Source: Millisia brevis NBRC 105863 (GTDB taxonomy: Bacteria > Actinomycetota > Actinomycetes > Mycobacteriales > Mycobacteriaceae). Taken from it: a stretch of DNA of 64,000 bases. Below are positions 26,602 to 35,478 of this stretch, one piece after another; position 1 is the first letter of the stretch; every line of letters begins with the position of its first letter. The DNA is taken from contig NZ_BCRN01000001.1 of NCBI RefSeq assembly GCF_001552615.1, positions 310,001 through 374,000 of the forward strand, read 5' to 3'. The translations under genes were made by a program, and so were the position numbers. The notes under the pieces are model-generated. The model was not told where the DNA came from and ran no database searches. It was given only the letters and a program-made list of their open reading frames with translations.

Positions 26602-26636
26602 ACCCAACCTCCCGAATCGGCCCGACGCGCGGGCCG

Positions 26637-29600
26637 ATGTCCGAGCGCGCTGGTAGTACGGAGAGGGGCCGGCACCCGCCGACCGCAGCCTCGAGCGCGG
26701 GAGTCACCACGAATACGCCACCCACCGAGCGGGAACCGGGCTGGATCCGGCGGCTCTTCGCCTATATCCGCCGCTACCCGGTCCTCGCGATCATCACCGC
26801 CGTGGCCTCGGCGTCGCTGGCGCTCAACGCGCTGGTACCGCTGTTGACCAAGGAGGTGGTCGACGACATCGACGGCGGTCGCACCGACGACACCTCCCGG
26901 GCGCTGATCGGCCTGGTCCTGGTGGCCGTCGCCCTCTTCGCGACCACCTTCCTGCGGCGCTGGGCGGCGGGAAAGCTGAGCCTCAACGTCCAGTACGACC
27001 TGCGCCGGGACGTCTTCGCCGCCATCCAACGCCTCGACGGGGCGGGCCAGGATCGACTGCGCACCGGCCAGGTGGTCTCGCGCGCGAACTCCGACCTGCA
27101 GATGGTGCAGGGCACGATGGCGATGGCGCCGATGGCGTTCGGGCAGATCATCAACGCCGTGGCGGCGTTCGCGCTGATGGCGTGGCTCTCCCCGCTGCTC
27201 ACCCTGGTCGCGTTGATCGTCCTACCCGCCGCGATCTACCTGTTCCGACAGTTCCGGGAGCAGCTGTTCCCGGCGAGTTGGGCGGCGCAGCAGGCCGCGG
27301 CGGACGTCGCCGACGTGGTCGAGCAGGACGTCACCGGGGTACGGGTGGTCAAGGCGTTCGGCCAGGAGGACCGCGAGATCGCCCGGCTCGGCGCCGCCGG
27401 TCGCGCGCTGTACGCCCTGCGGCTGCGGTCGGCGCGCATTCAGGGCCGCACAACGGTGCTGCCCAGCGTGGTCACCTTCGGGCAAGTCCTGGTGCTGCTG
27501 CTCGGCGGGTGGCTGGCGATCCACGGGTCGATCAGTCTGGGCACCTTCGTGGCGTTCACCCTGTACATGGCGTCGCTGTCCGCTCCGACCCGGTTCATCG
27601 TCATGCTCTTCGTCATCGCCCAGCAGGCGGGTGCCGCGGCGGATCGGGTGCTGCAGATCGTCGATCTCGACGCCGGGATCACCGAACCGGAGCATCCCCG
27701 CACCCTTCCCGCCGGCGGCCTGGATGTGCGCTTCGACCGGGTCTCCTTCGGTTACGACGGGCCGAGCGATTCGGTGCTGCGCGAGGTCACCCTCGATATC
27801 CCCGCCGGGTCGACCGTGGCGGTCATCGGGCCGTCCGGCTCCGGGAAGTCGACCCTCTCCCAGCTGTTGCCGCGCTTCTACGATCCGTCGACCGGAACGA
27901 TCCGGATCGGCGATATCGACCTGCGCGACCTGGCCTTCGCCGACCTGCGCCGCGCGGTCGGGGTGGTCTTCGAGGAAGCGTTCCTGTTCAGCGACTCGAT
28001 CGCGTCGAATATCGCCTACGGCCGCCCCGACGCGACCGATGCGCAGATCCGGGCCGCCGCACGGGCGGCGGAGGCCGACGAGTTCATCTCCGCCCTGCCC
28101 GACGGCTACGACACCGTCATCGGCGAACGGGGTCTGACCCTCTCGGGTGGTCAACGCCAACGGCTGACCCTCGCGCGCGCCCTGCTGTCCGACCCGCGGG
28201 TGCTCGTCCTCGACGACGCGACCAGCGCGGTCGACCCGGCGACCGAGGCGGCGATCCTCGACACCCTGCGCCGCATCACCGCACAGCGCACCACGATCCT
28301 GATCGCGCATCGCCGCTCCACCCTGGCGCTGGCCGACACGATCGTGGTGATGGACGCCGGCCGGGTGGTCGACCACGGCACCGCCGAGGAACTCGACGAG
28401 CGATGTCCGCTCTACCGACAACTGCTCGGCACCCGCCTGACCGACCACACCCGCGCCGCGACCCTGGTGCCCGGGCCGGACGGGGTCACCGCGGCGCTCT
28501 GGCCCGCCGCCGAAGCGGATACCTCGCCCAACGAGCGGCCGCACGAGGCGCGTAGCCCCGGCGGAGGACGCGGCTTCGCGATGGGAGCGATGGCCGACAT
28601 CCCGGTCACCCCCGAACTGCTCGCCCGGGTTGCCGCCCTACCCCCGGCGCGCGACGAACCGATCCTCGACCCGGACGACTCGGCCGAACCCGCCGCCTCG
28701 CCCACCCCGACCGAACCGGCCCCCGCCGCATCCGTTCCCGGCGCCCCCGTCTCCGCAGCACCCGCCGCCACAGCGCCCGTCTCGGCAGCCTCCGTCGGCG
28801 CGGGTTCGGTCACCGGAGAGGCGGTCACCGGAGAGGCGGTAGCCGCGCAACAACATCGGCCGTACTCCCTGCGCCGCGCCCTGCGCCCGGTGCGCGCGCT
28901 GCTGGTGGTGGCGCTGGGCCTGGTCGCCATCGACGCCGCGGCCACGACCGCGATCCCCGCCCTGCTGCGTTCGGGCGTCGACCACGGCGTGGCGATCGGG
29001 TCGATGTCCGCGGTGACGTGGTTCGCGATCGCCGCCGGCGCCATCGTGATCGGCGACTACGTCGTCCAGCGGGCGCAGATCGTCGTGATGGCCCGCGCGG
29101 GCGAGTCGACCCTGCTCAACCTGCGGCAACGCGAATTCGCCCACCTCAACCGGCTCGGCCTCGACTACTTCGAACGCGAACTCGCCGGCCGCATCATGAC
29201 CCGGATGACCTCCGACGTCGACGCGCTGTCGAGCTTCCTGCAGACGGGGCTGCTGACCACGGTCGTGGCGATCACCATGTTCATCGCCACCGCGATCGCG
29301 CTGCTGGTGATGAACTTCTCGCTGGCCCTGGTCGCCTTCGCCGTGCTGCCTCTGGTGGTCTTGGCGACGGTCGTCTTCCAGCGCTATTCGTCACGCAAGT
29401 ACACCCTCGCGCGCGAGCAGGTCGCCGACGTCAACGCCGACCTGCAGGAGAACGTCGCCGGGCTGCGGGTCTCGCAGACCCTCGGCCGGCAGGACCGCAA
29501 TTCGCAGATCTTCGCGGACAAGGCGGACGCCTATCGCCGCACCCGGATCCGCGCGCAGGTGGCGATCTCGTTGTACTTCCCGCTGATCGCGATGCTCGCC

Positions 29601-30569
29601 GACCTGGCCGCGGTGGCGGTGCTCGCCGTCGGCGCCGGACGGGTCTCGGCCGGGACGCTGACCGCCGGCACGCTGCTGGCCTTCGTGCTCTACCTCGACG
29701 CGCTGTTCACCCCGATCCAGCAGTTGTCGCAGACATTCGACTCGTTCCAGCAGGCGCGGGTGGCGCTGGCCCGAATCGGCGACCTGATGGCCACCCCGAC
29801 CTCGGTGCCGCCGCCGGTCGACCCGGTTCGGCCGAAGCACCTGACCGGCGATATCGACCTCGACGACGTGACGTTCGCCTACTCGGCGGATACGGCACCC
29901 GCGCTCGACCACGTCGACCTGCGACTCGAGCCCGGCGAGACCGTGGCGGTCGTCGGCAGGACCGGGGCCGGCAAGTCGACGCTGGTAAAGATGATCGCCC
30001 GGTTCTACGACGTCACGTCCGGGCGGGTGCTGGTGGACGGGACCGATGTGCGCCGCTTCGACCTGCCGAGCTATCGGCGGCGGCTGGGCGTGGTGCCGCA
30101 GGAAGCGCACCTCTTTGTCGGAACGGTTGCCGAGAACATCGCCTACGGCCGGCCCGATGCGCCGCGCGCCGATATCGAGGCAGCCGCCCGCGCCGCCGGG
30201 GCGATCGATGTGATCGCCGCGCTGCCCGGCGGCTTCTCCCACCGGGTCGACGAGCGCGGCCGCAACCTTTCGGCCGGCCAGCGTCAGTTGATCTCCCTCG
30301 CCCGCGCCCAGCTGGTGGAGCCCGATGTGTTGCTGCTGGACGAGGCGACCGCCGCGCTCGACCCGTCCGCCGAGGTCGCGGTGCTCGACGCGACCAGCGC
30401 CCTGGCCCGCGACCGCACCACCCTGATCGTCGCGCACCGGCTGACCACCGCCGCCCGCGCGGACCGCATCATCGTCATGGACAAGGGGCGCATCGTCGAG
30501 ACGGGGCAGCACGACGAATTGCTCGCCTCGGGCGGCACCTACGCGGGGTTGTACGCCGACCGGGTGTGA
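26637..30569 (+). CDS. Fused heterodimer-type ABC exporter (TMD-NBD-TMD-NBD), Rv0194-like
   Basis: One 1310-residue chain holds two complete half-exporters. The first TMD is about 35-340. NBD1 has Walker A with Lys404, LSGGQ at 502-506 and Walker B ending Asp526-Asp527. A Pro/Ala-rich linker spans about 610-740. The second TMD is about 745-1050. NBD2 has Lys1113, LSAGQ at 1211-1215 and Walker B Asp1235-Glu1236. NBD1 lacks the catalytic Glu (Asp527), and NBD2 has the altered signature LSAGQ, so one ATP site should be degenerate and one active. M. tuberculosis Rv0194, a multidrug exporter, has the same fused design. The linker contains a tandem 15-bp repeat (VTGEA twice). Confidence 0.93.
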   Translation: MSERAGSTERGRHPPTAASSAGVTTNTPPTEREPGWIRRLFAYIRRYPVLAIITAVASASLALNALVPLLTKEVVDDIDGGRTDDTSRALIGLVLVAVALFATTFLRRWAAGKLSLNVQYDLRRDVFAAIQRLDGAGQDRLRTGQVVSRANSDLQMVQGTMAMAPMAFGQIINAVAAFALMAWLSPLLTLVALIVLPAAIYLFRQFREQLFPASWAAQQAAADVADVVEQDVTGVRVVKAFGQEDREIARLGAAGRALYALRLRSARIQGRTTVLPSVVTFGQVLVLLLGGWLAIHGSISLGTFVAFTLYMASLSAPTRFIVMLFVIAQQAGAAADRVLQIVDLDAGITEPEHPRTLPAGGLDVRFDRVSFGYDGPSDSVLREVTLDIPAGSTVAVIGPSGSGKSTLSQLLPRFYDPSTGTIRIGDIDLRDLAFADLRRAVGVVFEEAFLFSDSIASNIAYGRPDATDAQIRAAARAAEADEFISALPDGYDTVIGERGLTLSGGQRQRLTLARALLSDPRVLVLDDATSAVDPATEAAILDTLRRITAQRTTILIAHRRSTLALADTIVVMDAGRVVDHGTAEELDERCPLYRQLLGTRLTDHTRAATLVPGPDGVTAALWPAAEADTSPNERPHEARSPGGGRGFAMGAMADIPVTPELLARVAALPPARDEPILDPDDSAEPAASPTPTEPAPAASVPGAPVSAAPAATAPVSAASVGAGSVTGEAVTGEAVAAQQHRPYSLRRALRPVRALLVVALGLVAIDAAATTAIPALLRSGVDHGVAIGSMSAVTWFAIAAGAIVIGDYVVQRAQIVVMARAGESTLLNLRQREFAHLNRLGLDYFERELAGRIMTRMTSDVDALSSFLQTGLLTTVVAITMFIATAIALLVMNFSLALVAFAVLPLVVLATVVFQRYSSRKYTLAREQVADVNADLQENVAGLRVSQTLGRQDRNSQIFADKADAYRRTRIRAQVAISLYFPLIAMLADLAAVAVLAVGAGRVSAGTLTAGTLLAFVLYLDALFTPIQQLSQTFDSFQQARVALARIGDLMATPTSVPPPVDPVRPKHLTGDIDLDDVTFAYSADTAPALDHVDLRLEPGETVAVVGRTGAGKSTLVKMIARFYDVTSGRVLVDGTDVRRFDLPSYRRRLGVVPQEAHLFVGTVAENIAYGRPDAPRADIEAAARAAGAIDVIAALPGGFSHRVDERGRNLSAGQRQLISLARAQLVEPDVLLLDEATAALDPSAEVAVLDATSALARDRTTLIVAHRLTTAARADRIIVMDKGRIVETGQHDELLASGGTYAGLYADRV

Positions 30570-30649
30570 CGCGACTCGCACCTTTCTCCCACCCGAAAGG
30601 GCATCATCGGTGGCTGCAGCTCGAGGCCGGGCTGAAAGGAGGGAGTCGG

Positions 30650-31042
30650 GTGTCCGACGCACACGATCTGGTGGATCGGTTCTACGCGCTGTTCGTCTCC
30701 GTCGATCCGGAGGGAGCGCGCGACATCCTCGCCCCCGACTGGGTCAATCACCCGGCCGATGAGGGGCGCAACCCGGACGTGGCCGGGTTCATCCAGGGAA
30801 TCGGCGACCTGGGGTCTGCCCTGACGCCGCTGCGGATCCGTCGTCTCGTAACCGTGGTCGAGGGCGATCTGGTGGTCTGTCGGATGCACCTGTCGGGCCG
30901 GTTCGTCTCCGCGTTCGGTGGCTACGAGCCCACCGGGCAGGAATCCGGCTTCGACGCGATGGACATGCACCGCATCGCCGACGGCCGCATCGCCGAAACC
31001 TGGCATTTCGAGCGCCTGGAGATGCTCGCGGACGGGCGATAG
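30650..31042 (+). CDS. SnoaL-like / NTF2-fold ester cyclase family protein
   Basis: The 130-residue cone-shaped alpha+beta protein has the SnoaL-type pattern: LVDRFYALF, DILAPDWVNHP, FIQGIG, and DMHRIADGRIAETWHFE at the end. It starts GTG after an AGGAGGG site. Members include polyketide cyclases and many small-molecule hydrolases or isomerases; the substrate is not evident. It follows the ABC exporter gene by 80 bp. Confidence 0.85.
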   Translation: MSDAHDLVDRFYALFVSVDPEGARDILAPDWVNHPADEGRNPDVAGFIQGIGDLGSALTPLRIRRLVTVVEGDLVVCRMHLSGRFVSAFGGYEPTGQESGFDAMDMHRIADGRIAETWHFERLEMLADGR

Positions 31043-31090
31043 CGCCCGCCGACACGCGGCCGATCTCGGGCAGCCCGTGCCGTCCACAGA

Positions 31091-31109
31091 ACCCCCGTTT
31101 TCCGGGGGT
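31091..31109 (+). terminator. Small hairpin after the SnoaL-like gene
   Basis: A 7-bp stem (ACCCCCG with CGGGGGT) and a TTTTC loop lie 49 bases after the stop. The site is plausible but short. Confidence 0.45.
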
Positions 31110-31192
31110 CCGTGACGATTATCGTCGCACCCCGCCGCTACGGCCGAGTCTGTGGCGGCTACCTGTCCGACCCTCGCGCTACCGTTCGCGCC

Positions 31193-31582
31193 ATGAGCCC
31201 TTCCCTGGACGCGATCGGCATCGTGACCACCGAACTCGAACGGTCCCTGGCCTTCTACCGACTGCTCGGCGTCGACGTTCCCGCCGCCGGCGAAGGCCAC
31301 GTCGAGGCGACGCTGCCCAATGGGCTGCGGCTGATGTGGGACACCGTCGAGGTCATCCGCTCGTTCAACCCCACCTGGCAGCCGCCCACCGGCGGCCCGG
31401 GGCAGTCATTGGCCTTTCTGTGCGCGAATGCGGTGGAGGTCGACACCATCGTGGAAGCGTTGGCAGCGAACGGGTTCACCGTTGCCCGGCCGCCGTGGGA
31501 TGCATCGTGGGGTCAACGCTATGCGACCGTGGTCGACCCGGACGGCAACCACGTCGATCTCTTCGCGGCCTTGTCCGGGTAG
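31193..31582 (+). CDS. VOC superfamily (glyoxalase/bleomycin-resistance-like) protein
   Basis: This 129-residue protein has two beta-alpha-beta-beta-beta repeats: LDAIGIVTTELERSLAFYRLLGVDVP in two pieces (LDAIGIVTTELERS, then AFYRLLGVDVP), and WGQRYATVVDPDGNHVDLF at the end. The terminal Glu metal ligand of classical glyoxalases is replaced by Asp-Leu-Phe, and metal use is uncertain. Function is not assignable. Confidence 0.86.
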   Translation: MSPSLDAIGIVTTELERSLAFYRLLGVDVPAAGEGHVEATLPNGLRLMWDTVEVIRSFNPTWQPPTGGPGQSLAFLCANAVEVDTIVEALAANGFTVARPPWDASWGQRYATVVDPDGNHVDLFAALSG

Positions 31583-31638
31583 ATATCCGGGACATTCCGG
31601 ATGGTCCGGATGCGCGGTAGTCGCCATAGTTGAACACC

Positions 31639-32268
31639 ATGCAGGCCAACCGAAGACGCGTCACGACGCGGCGGGCTCGCCAGACGTTGGTGTGGGTGCA
31701 CGTGCTGTCGTCGGTCAGTTGGATGAGTCAGGCGCTCGCCTTGTTCGTACTGTTGAGCGACCGCACCGCGGCGTCGTCGGCGGCCGCGCACCTGCTCGAC
31801 ACCACTGTTCTGGTGTTGTCCGCCAATACATCCGCGATGACCGGCTTCCTGTTGGCGGCCACCACGACGTGGGGGTTCTTCCTACACTGGTGGGTGCTGG
31901 TGAAGTTCGTCATCACCGTCGGCCAACTGGTCGTGGGGATCGTGATCCTGTCCCCGAATCTCAATGCCGCAGGAGCCCAGCCGCACCCGATGCTGGTCGC
32001 GGGGACTGTAGTGATGGCATCACTGATCGCAGTACAGGCGTTGCTGTCGATCACCAAGCCGTGGGGCCGAGTCCCGGGGCGGCCGGGGAAGCCGGCGCCG
32101 ACGGCCGACGCTGTGGTGATAGCCGCGCCGATCGCGGTGCTCGCGGATATCGGCATCTTCCTGGTGATCGGCCAACCCATTCCGGCCTGCTCATTCGTGG
32201 TGCTGATCGCGGGCCTTGTCACCCGGCGCGCAGGCCGTCCGGGGCGTCGACTTCCCGTTGCGGCCTAA
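31639..32268 (+). CDS. Integral membrane protein (DUF2269-like)
   Basis: The 209-residue protein has five or six hydrophobic segments (for example LVWVHVLSSVSWMSQALALF and VLVKFVITVGQLVVGIVIL) and a Pro/Gly-rich cytoplasmic loop near residue 145. His and Trp residues sit in the first helix, as in DUF2269-type membrane proteins. The ATG at 31639 is preferred over a TTG three codons earlier; no strong ribosome-binding site decides. Function is unknown. Confidence 0.72.
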   Translation: MQANRRRVTTRRARQTLVWVHVLSSVSWMSQALALFVLLSDRTAASSAAAHLLDTTVLVLSANTSAMTGFLLAATTTWGFFLHWWVLVKFVITVGQLVVGIVILSPNLNAAGAQPHPMLVAGTVVMASLIAVQALLSITKPWGRVPGRPGKPAPTADAVVIAAPIAVLADIGIFLVIGQPIPACSFVVLIAGLVTRRAGRPGRRLPVAA

Positions 32269-32391
32269 CCGGTTCCGCGCCTCGCGGACTCGGCCCATTC
32301 GACGCGTCCCGCCCGGTTCCCTCCCCGGCGAACGGACCCACCCGGCGACGACCTACGGCGGGAACTCGGCGGGGAACTACTTGAGGAAACG

Positions 32392-32430
32392 CCGGAACCC
32401 CGGCGGACCGATCGGCCGCCGGGGTTCCGG
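32392..32430. terminator. Bidirectional terminator between convergent genes
   Basis: A perfect 15-bp inverted repeat (32392-32406 with 32416-32430) with a 9-base loop lies between the membrane protein and the convergent esterase gene. It ends 14 bases before the esterase stop codon, so it serves both directions. The remainder of 32269-32391 shows nothing else. Confidence 0.78.
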
Positions 32431-32444
32431 TTGGTAGGTGCAGG

Positions 32445-33626
32445 TCAGGCCGGCGGGTTGGCGTACGCCGCGGTCTCGAACTCCAGGTACTTCACGAACG
32501 AGGTCGCGTCACCGAACGGCAGGATCTGGGTGGCCCAGAAGCCGCCGAAACCGTTCTCCCGGTCGATCCAGTAGAACAGGTTGGCCAATCCGGCCCAGCC
32601 CTGTCCGCCCGCGGGCCGACCGGTCGGCGCCGGCTCCTCGTTGCGCATGAACGGCAACGACCACGACTTGCTCACGCCGGGGAAGAACTCGGCATCGTTG
32701 GACAGCGAGGGGATGACACCCGGCAGGGCGCCGACCGACAGGTCCTCGGCCAGGTGGCGCTTGACCGCGTACTCGACGGTGTCGGCCTGCAGGATCCGGC
32801 CGTTGTCCCCCTGCCCGTCGTTGAGCCACGCCCGAATGAACTTCAGATAGTCGCCCACGGTCCCGTACAGACCGTGACCGCCGAAGTCGATATCGGGCGG
32901 AGACGGCAGCTCGAGTCCGTTGTAGGTCAGCGACCCGTCGGCATTCCGGTCGTGCATACCGGCGAGACGGGCGCGGCGGGGGTCGTCGAGCGCGAAGGTG
33001 AACGACTCGATGCCCAACGGCGCGAAGATCTCCGACGCGAAGACCTCACCGAGCCGCTTGCCGGTGATGCCCTCGACCACCTGACCGGCCCAGTCGATGT
33101 TGGAGCCGTACTCCCACTTCGTGCCCGGGTCGAACAGCAGCGGGGTGGTCAGTGCAGCCCGCGTCGCGGTGATGACGCTGGGCTGCCCCTTCTCCTCCGC
33201 GAGCCGGGCGTAGTTCTCGTTGAAGAAATCGTACCCGAAGCCGCCGCTGTGGGTGAGCAACTGACGGGTGGTGACCTGCGTCTTCGGGGTGCGCAGGATC
33301 GGCTCGCCCGCGGAGTCGAAGCCCTCGATCACCTGGGCTTCGGCCAGCCACGGGGCGTAGTTCTGGGCCGGCGCGTCCAGATCGAGCTTCCCCTGCTCCA
33401 CCAGCTGCAGCGCCGCGGTCGCGGTGAAGGCCTTCGTGGTGGAGAACAGCGCGAAGATGTCGTCGACGGTGATCGGCTCGTCGCCGTCCACCCTGCGGTT
33501 GCCCGCCGCCCCGAGGTAGACGGTGTCGTTGCGATCGGTCAGTCCGGCGACAACACCCGGAACCGGCGCGTCACCCGTGACCGCCGCCTGCAGAATGGCG
33601 TCGGCGGCTTCCCGGAATTCGGTCAT
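32445..33626 (-). CDS. Serine hydrolase, beta-lactamase/family VIII esterase-like
   Basis: The 393-residue protein has the penicillin-binding-protein fold with S62-T-T-K65 as the nucleophile motif, Y173-G-S-N176 as the second, and HSGGFGYDF between. No signal peptide is present, so it acts in the cytosol and is more likely an esterase than a beta-lactamase. It lies 47 bp downstream of a Baeyer-Villiger monooxygenase gene on the same strand. Ester products of that enzyme are its probable substrate (inference). Confidence 0.9.
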   Translation of the reverse strand: MTEFREAADAILQAAVTGDAPVPGVVAGLTDRNDTVYLGAAGNRRVDGDEPITVDDIFALFSTTKAFTATAALQLVEQGKLDLDAPAQNYAPWLAEAQVIEGFDSAGEPILRTPKTQVTTRQLLTHSGGFGYDFFNENYARLAEEKGQPSVITATRAALTTPLLFDPGTKWEYGSNIDWAGQVVEGITGKRLGEVFASEIFAPLGIESFTFALDDPRRARLAGMHDRNADGSLTYNGLELPSPPDIDFGGHGLYGTVGDYLKFIRAWLNDGQGDNGRILQADTVEYAVKRHLAEDLSVGALPGVIPSLSNDAEFFPGVSKSWSLPFMRNEEPAPTGRPAGGQGWAGLANLFYWIDRENGFGGFWATQILPFGDATSFVKYLEFETAAYANPPA

Positions 33627-33673
33627 GTTGGAGAGTTCCCTTCAAATGTGTTCGGTGACCTGTGTTTCGGCGG

Positions 33674-35311
33674 TCAGCGGAGGTCAAAACCTTTGTATCC
33701 CGCGCGGGCGACGTCGAGGGTGCGTTCGCGGTAATCCCCTACTCCGCCCGTATAGGACAGGACCCGACGCGGCTTGCCCTCGACGTTCGAGCCGGTGTAC
33801 CAGGAGTTGGTGCGGGAGATCAGATTTGCGCCCGCGGTCTCATCGTGGTGTTCCACCCACTGCTGCTCCGCCTCGGCGGTCGGTTCGATGACCTTCGCCC
33901 CGGTTTCGCGGACGTGATCGAGAGCGGCGCTGATCCACTCGGTCTGCTGCTGCAGGCAGGTCGTCATATTGCACAGCGCCGCCGACGGGGCCAGCGGTGC
34001 GCCGGTGGTCAGCAGGTTCGGGTAGCCGTGCACCATCAGACCCATCGTGGTGCGAATTTCCCGGCTCCAGTCATCGGCCAGAGCGCGCCCCTCCCGGCCG
34101 CGGATATCGATACGGGTCAGCGCGCCGGAGCCGGCGTCGAAGCCGGTCGCCAGGATGATGACGTCGAGCTCGTGGACCGTTCCGTCGGCCAATTGCACGC
34201 CCTCGGGAACGATGCGGGCGATCGCATTGTCGCGAACGTTGACCGCCGTGACGTTGTCGCGGTGGTAGACCTCCAGGTAGCGGGTCTCCAGCGGGACGCG
34301 GTGGGTGCCGAAGCCGTAGTCGGTGGGCACGAGCAGGTCGATCAGCTCCGGGTCCTGGAGCCGGTCGCGCATCTTGGCGCGCACGAACTCGGAGACCTCC
34401 TCGCTGACGTCCTCCTCGAAGAACATTTCGATGAAGCCGGCCAGCCACATCTTGAGCGACCCGTTGTCGTAGATCTCCTCCATGAGCTCGAGGCGCCGCT
34501 CGGGGGTCAGGTCGGCCCAGACGTACTGGAAGTCGTACTCGAAACCGCTGAAGGTATGCGGCAGGGTCTCGCGCAGTTCCTGGAAACGGTCCTTGTAGGC
34601 GGTGACGTCGTCCGGTCCGAACTGCGGGTTGCGCATCGGCAGCACGTACTGCGGGGTGCGCACGAAGATGGTCAGTTCCTCGACGCGTTCGGCGATCGTC
34701 TGGATCACCTGGATGCCGGTGGCGCCGGTGCCGACGACGCCGACCCGCTTGCCGTCGAGGTCGACATCCTCCTTGGGCCACCGCGAGGTATGGAAGATCT
34801 TTCCGGAGAAATCGCTCTGACCGGGGAAGACGTTCTCGAGCGGGGCCGACAGCATGCCGGCGCAGGTGATCAGGAACTGGGTGTTGATCACTTCACCGGT
34901 GTTGGTGGTGACCGTCCAGCGGCCGGTGTCCTCGTTCCAGACCGCAGAGGTGATCGTCGTGGAGAAGGAGATATCGCGGCGCAGGTCGAGGGTCTCGGCG
35001 ATGTAGTGCAGCCACCGCTCGATCTCGGGCTGGTCGGGGAACCGCTGGCTCCAGCTCCAGTTCTTGTAGAGGTCCTCGTCGAAAAGGTACTGGTAGATGT
35101 ACGCCTCCGAGTCGAAGCGCGCACCCGGGTAGCGGTTCCAGTACCAGGTGCCGCCGACGTCGGTTGCGGTGTCGTAGGCGTGCACCCGCAGCCCGCGTTC
35201 GCGCAGCTGATGGAGCTGGTAGAGCCCGGCAACCCCGGCGCCGATGATCAGCGCGTCGAGCTCCCGAGTGGCGGGGGCCGACTGCTGCGGGTCGGTGAGC
35301 GTATCCGTCAT
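33674..35311 (-). CDS. Flavin-containing Baeyer-Villiger monooxygenase (CHMO-like)
   Basis: The 545-residue enzyme has two Rossmann motifs (GAGVAG at 24-29 and GTGATG in the NADPH domain) flanking the BVMO fingerprint F168-SGKIFHTSRWP-179 that defines type I enzymes. It inserts oxygen next to a ketone to give an ester or lactone using FAD and NADPH. Length matches cyclohexanone monooxygenase. The ATG at 35311 follows AGGAGGA. Together with the downstream esterase it forms a ketone-degradation unit. It is divergent from an AcoR/MimR-type regulator. Confidence 0.93.
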   Translation of the reverse strand: MTDTLTDPQQSAPATRELDALIIGAGVAGLYQLHQLRERGLRVHAYDTATDVGGTWYWNRYPGARFDSEAYIYQYLFDEDLYKNWSWSQRFPDQPEIERWLHYIAETLDLRRDISFSTTITSAVWNEDTGRWTVTTNTGEVINTQFLITCAGMLSAPLENVFPGQSDFSGKIFHTSRWPKEDVDLDGKRVGVVGTGATGIQVIQTIAERVEELTIFVRTPQYVLPMRNPQFGPDDVTAYKDRFQELRETLPHTFSGFEYDFQYVWADLTPERRLELMEEIYDNGSLKMWLAGFIEMFFEEDVSEEVSEFVRAKMRDRLQDPELIDLLVPTDYGFGTHRVPLETRYLEVYHRDNVTAVNVRDNAIARIVPEGVQLADGTVHELDVIILATGFDAGSGALTRIDIRGREGRALADDWSREIRTTMGLMVHGYPNLLTTGAPLAPSAALCNMTTCLQQQTEWISAALDHVRETGAKVIEPTAEAEQQWVEHHDETAGANLISRTNSWYTGSNVEGKPRRVLSYTGGVGDYRERTLDVARAGYKGFDLR

Positions 35312-35361
35312 CGAAGTCCTCCTGTGAGCGGTGTCACTTCCTTTCGAAATCGTGTGGGCCC

Positions 35362-35394
35362 GGGACACTCGGTCGGGTGTCCCAAGTTGGGACA
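35362..35394. promoter_or_regulatory. Nested palindromic operator between BVMO and regulator genes
   Basis: TGTCCCAAGTTGGGACA (35378-35394) is a perfect palindrome around one central base. It overlaps a second inverted repeat, GGGACAC (35362-35368) with GTGTCCC (35377-35383). Three GGGACA-type half-sites lie in the middle of the 167-bp divergent gap, the expected place for the regulator to act on the BVMO promoter and its own. Confidence 0.72.
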
Positions 35395-35478
35395 GCTCCC
35401 AACCCTTCGGATAGTGGTCAATCGCCGTCACCATCGCGATAATGGTGTGTTGTAGCTCACATCCGATGGGTAGATGCA

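Noticed and set aside
28801-28850. Tandem 15-bp repeat as a separate regulatory or mobile element
   Set aside because: It is in frame inside the exporter linker and encodes VTGEA twice, which is ordinary linker expansion.
32445-33626. Beta-lactam resistance gene
   Set aside because: The SxxK fold is shared with family VIII esterases. There is no signal peptide, and the gene sits in an operon with a BVMO.
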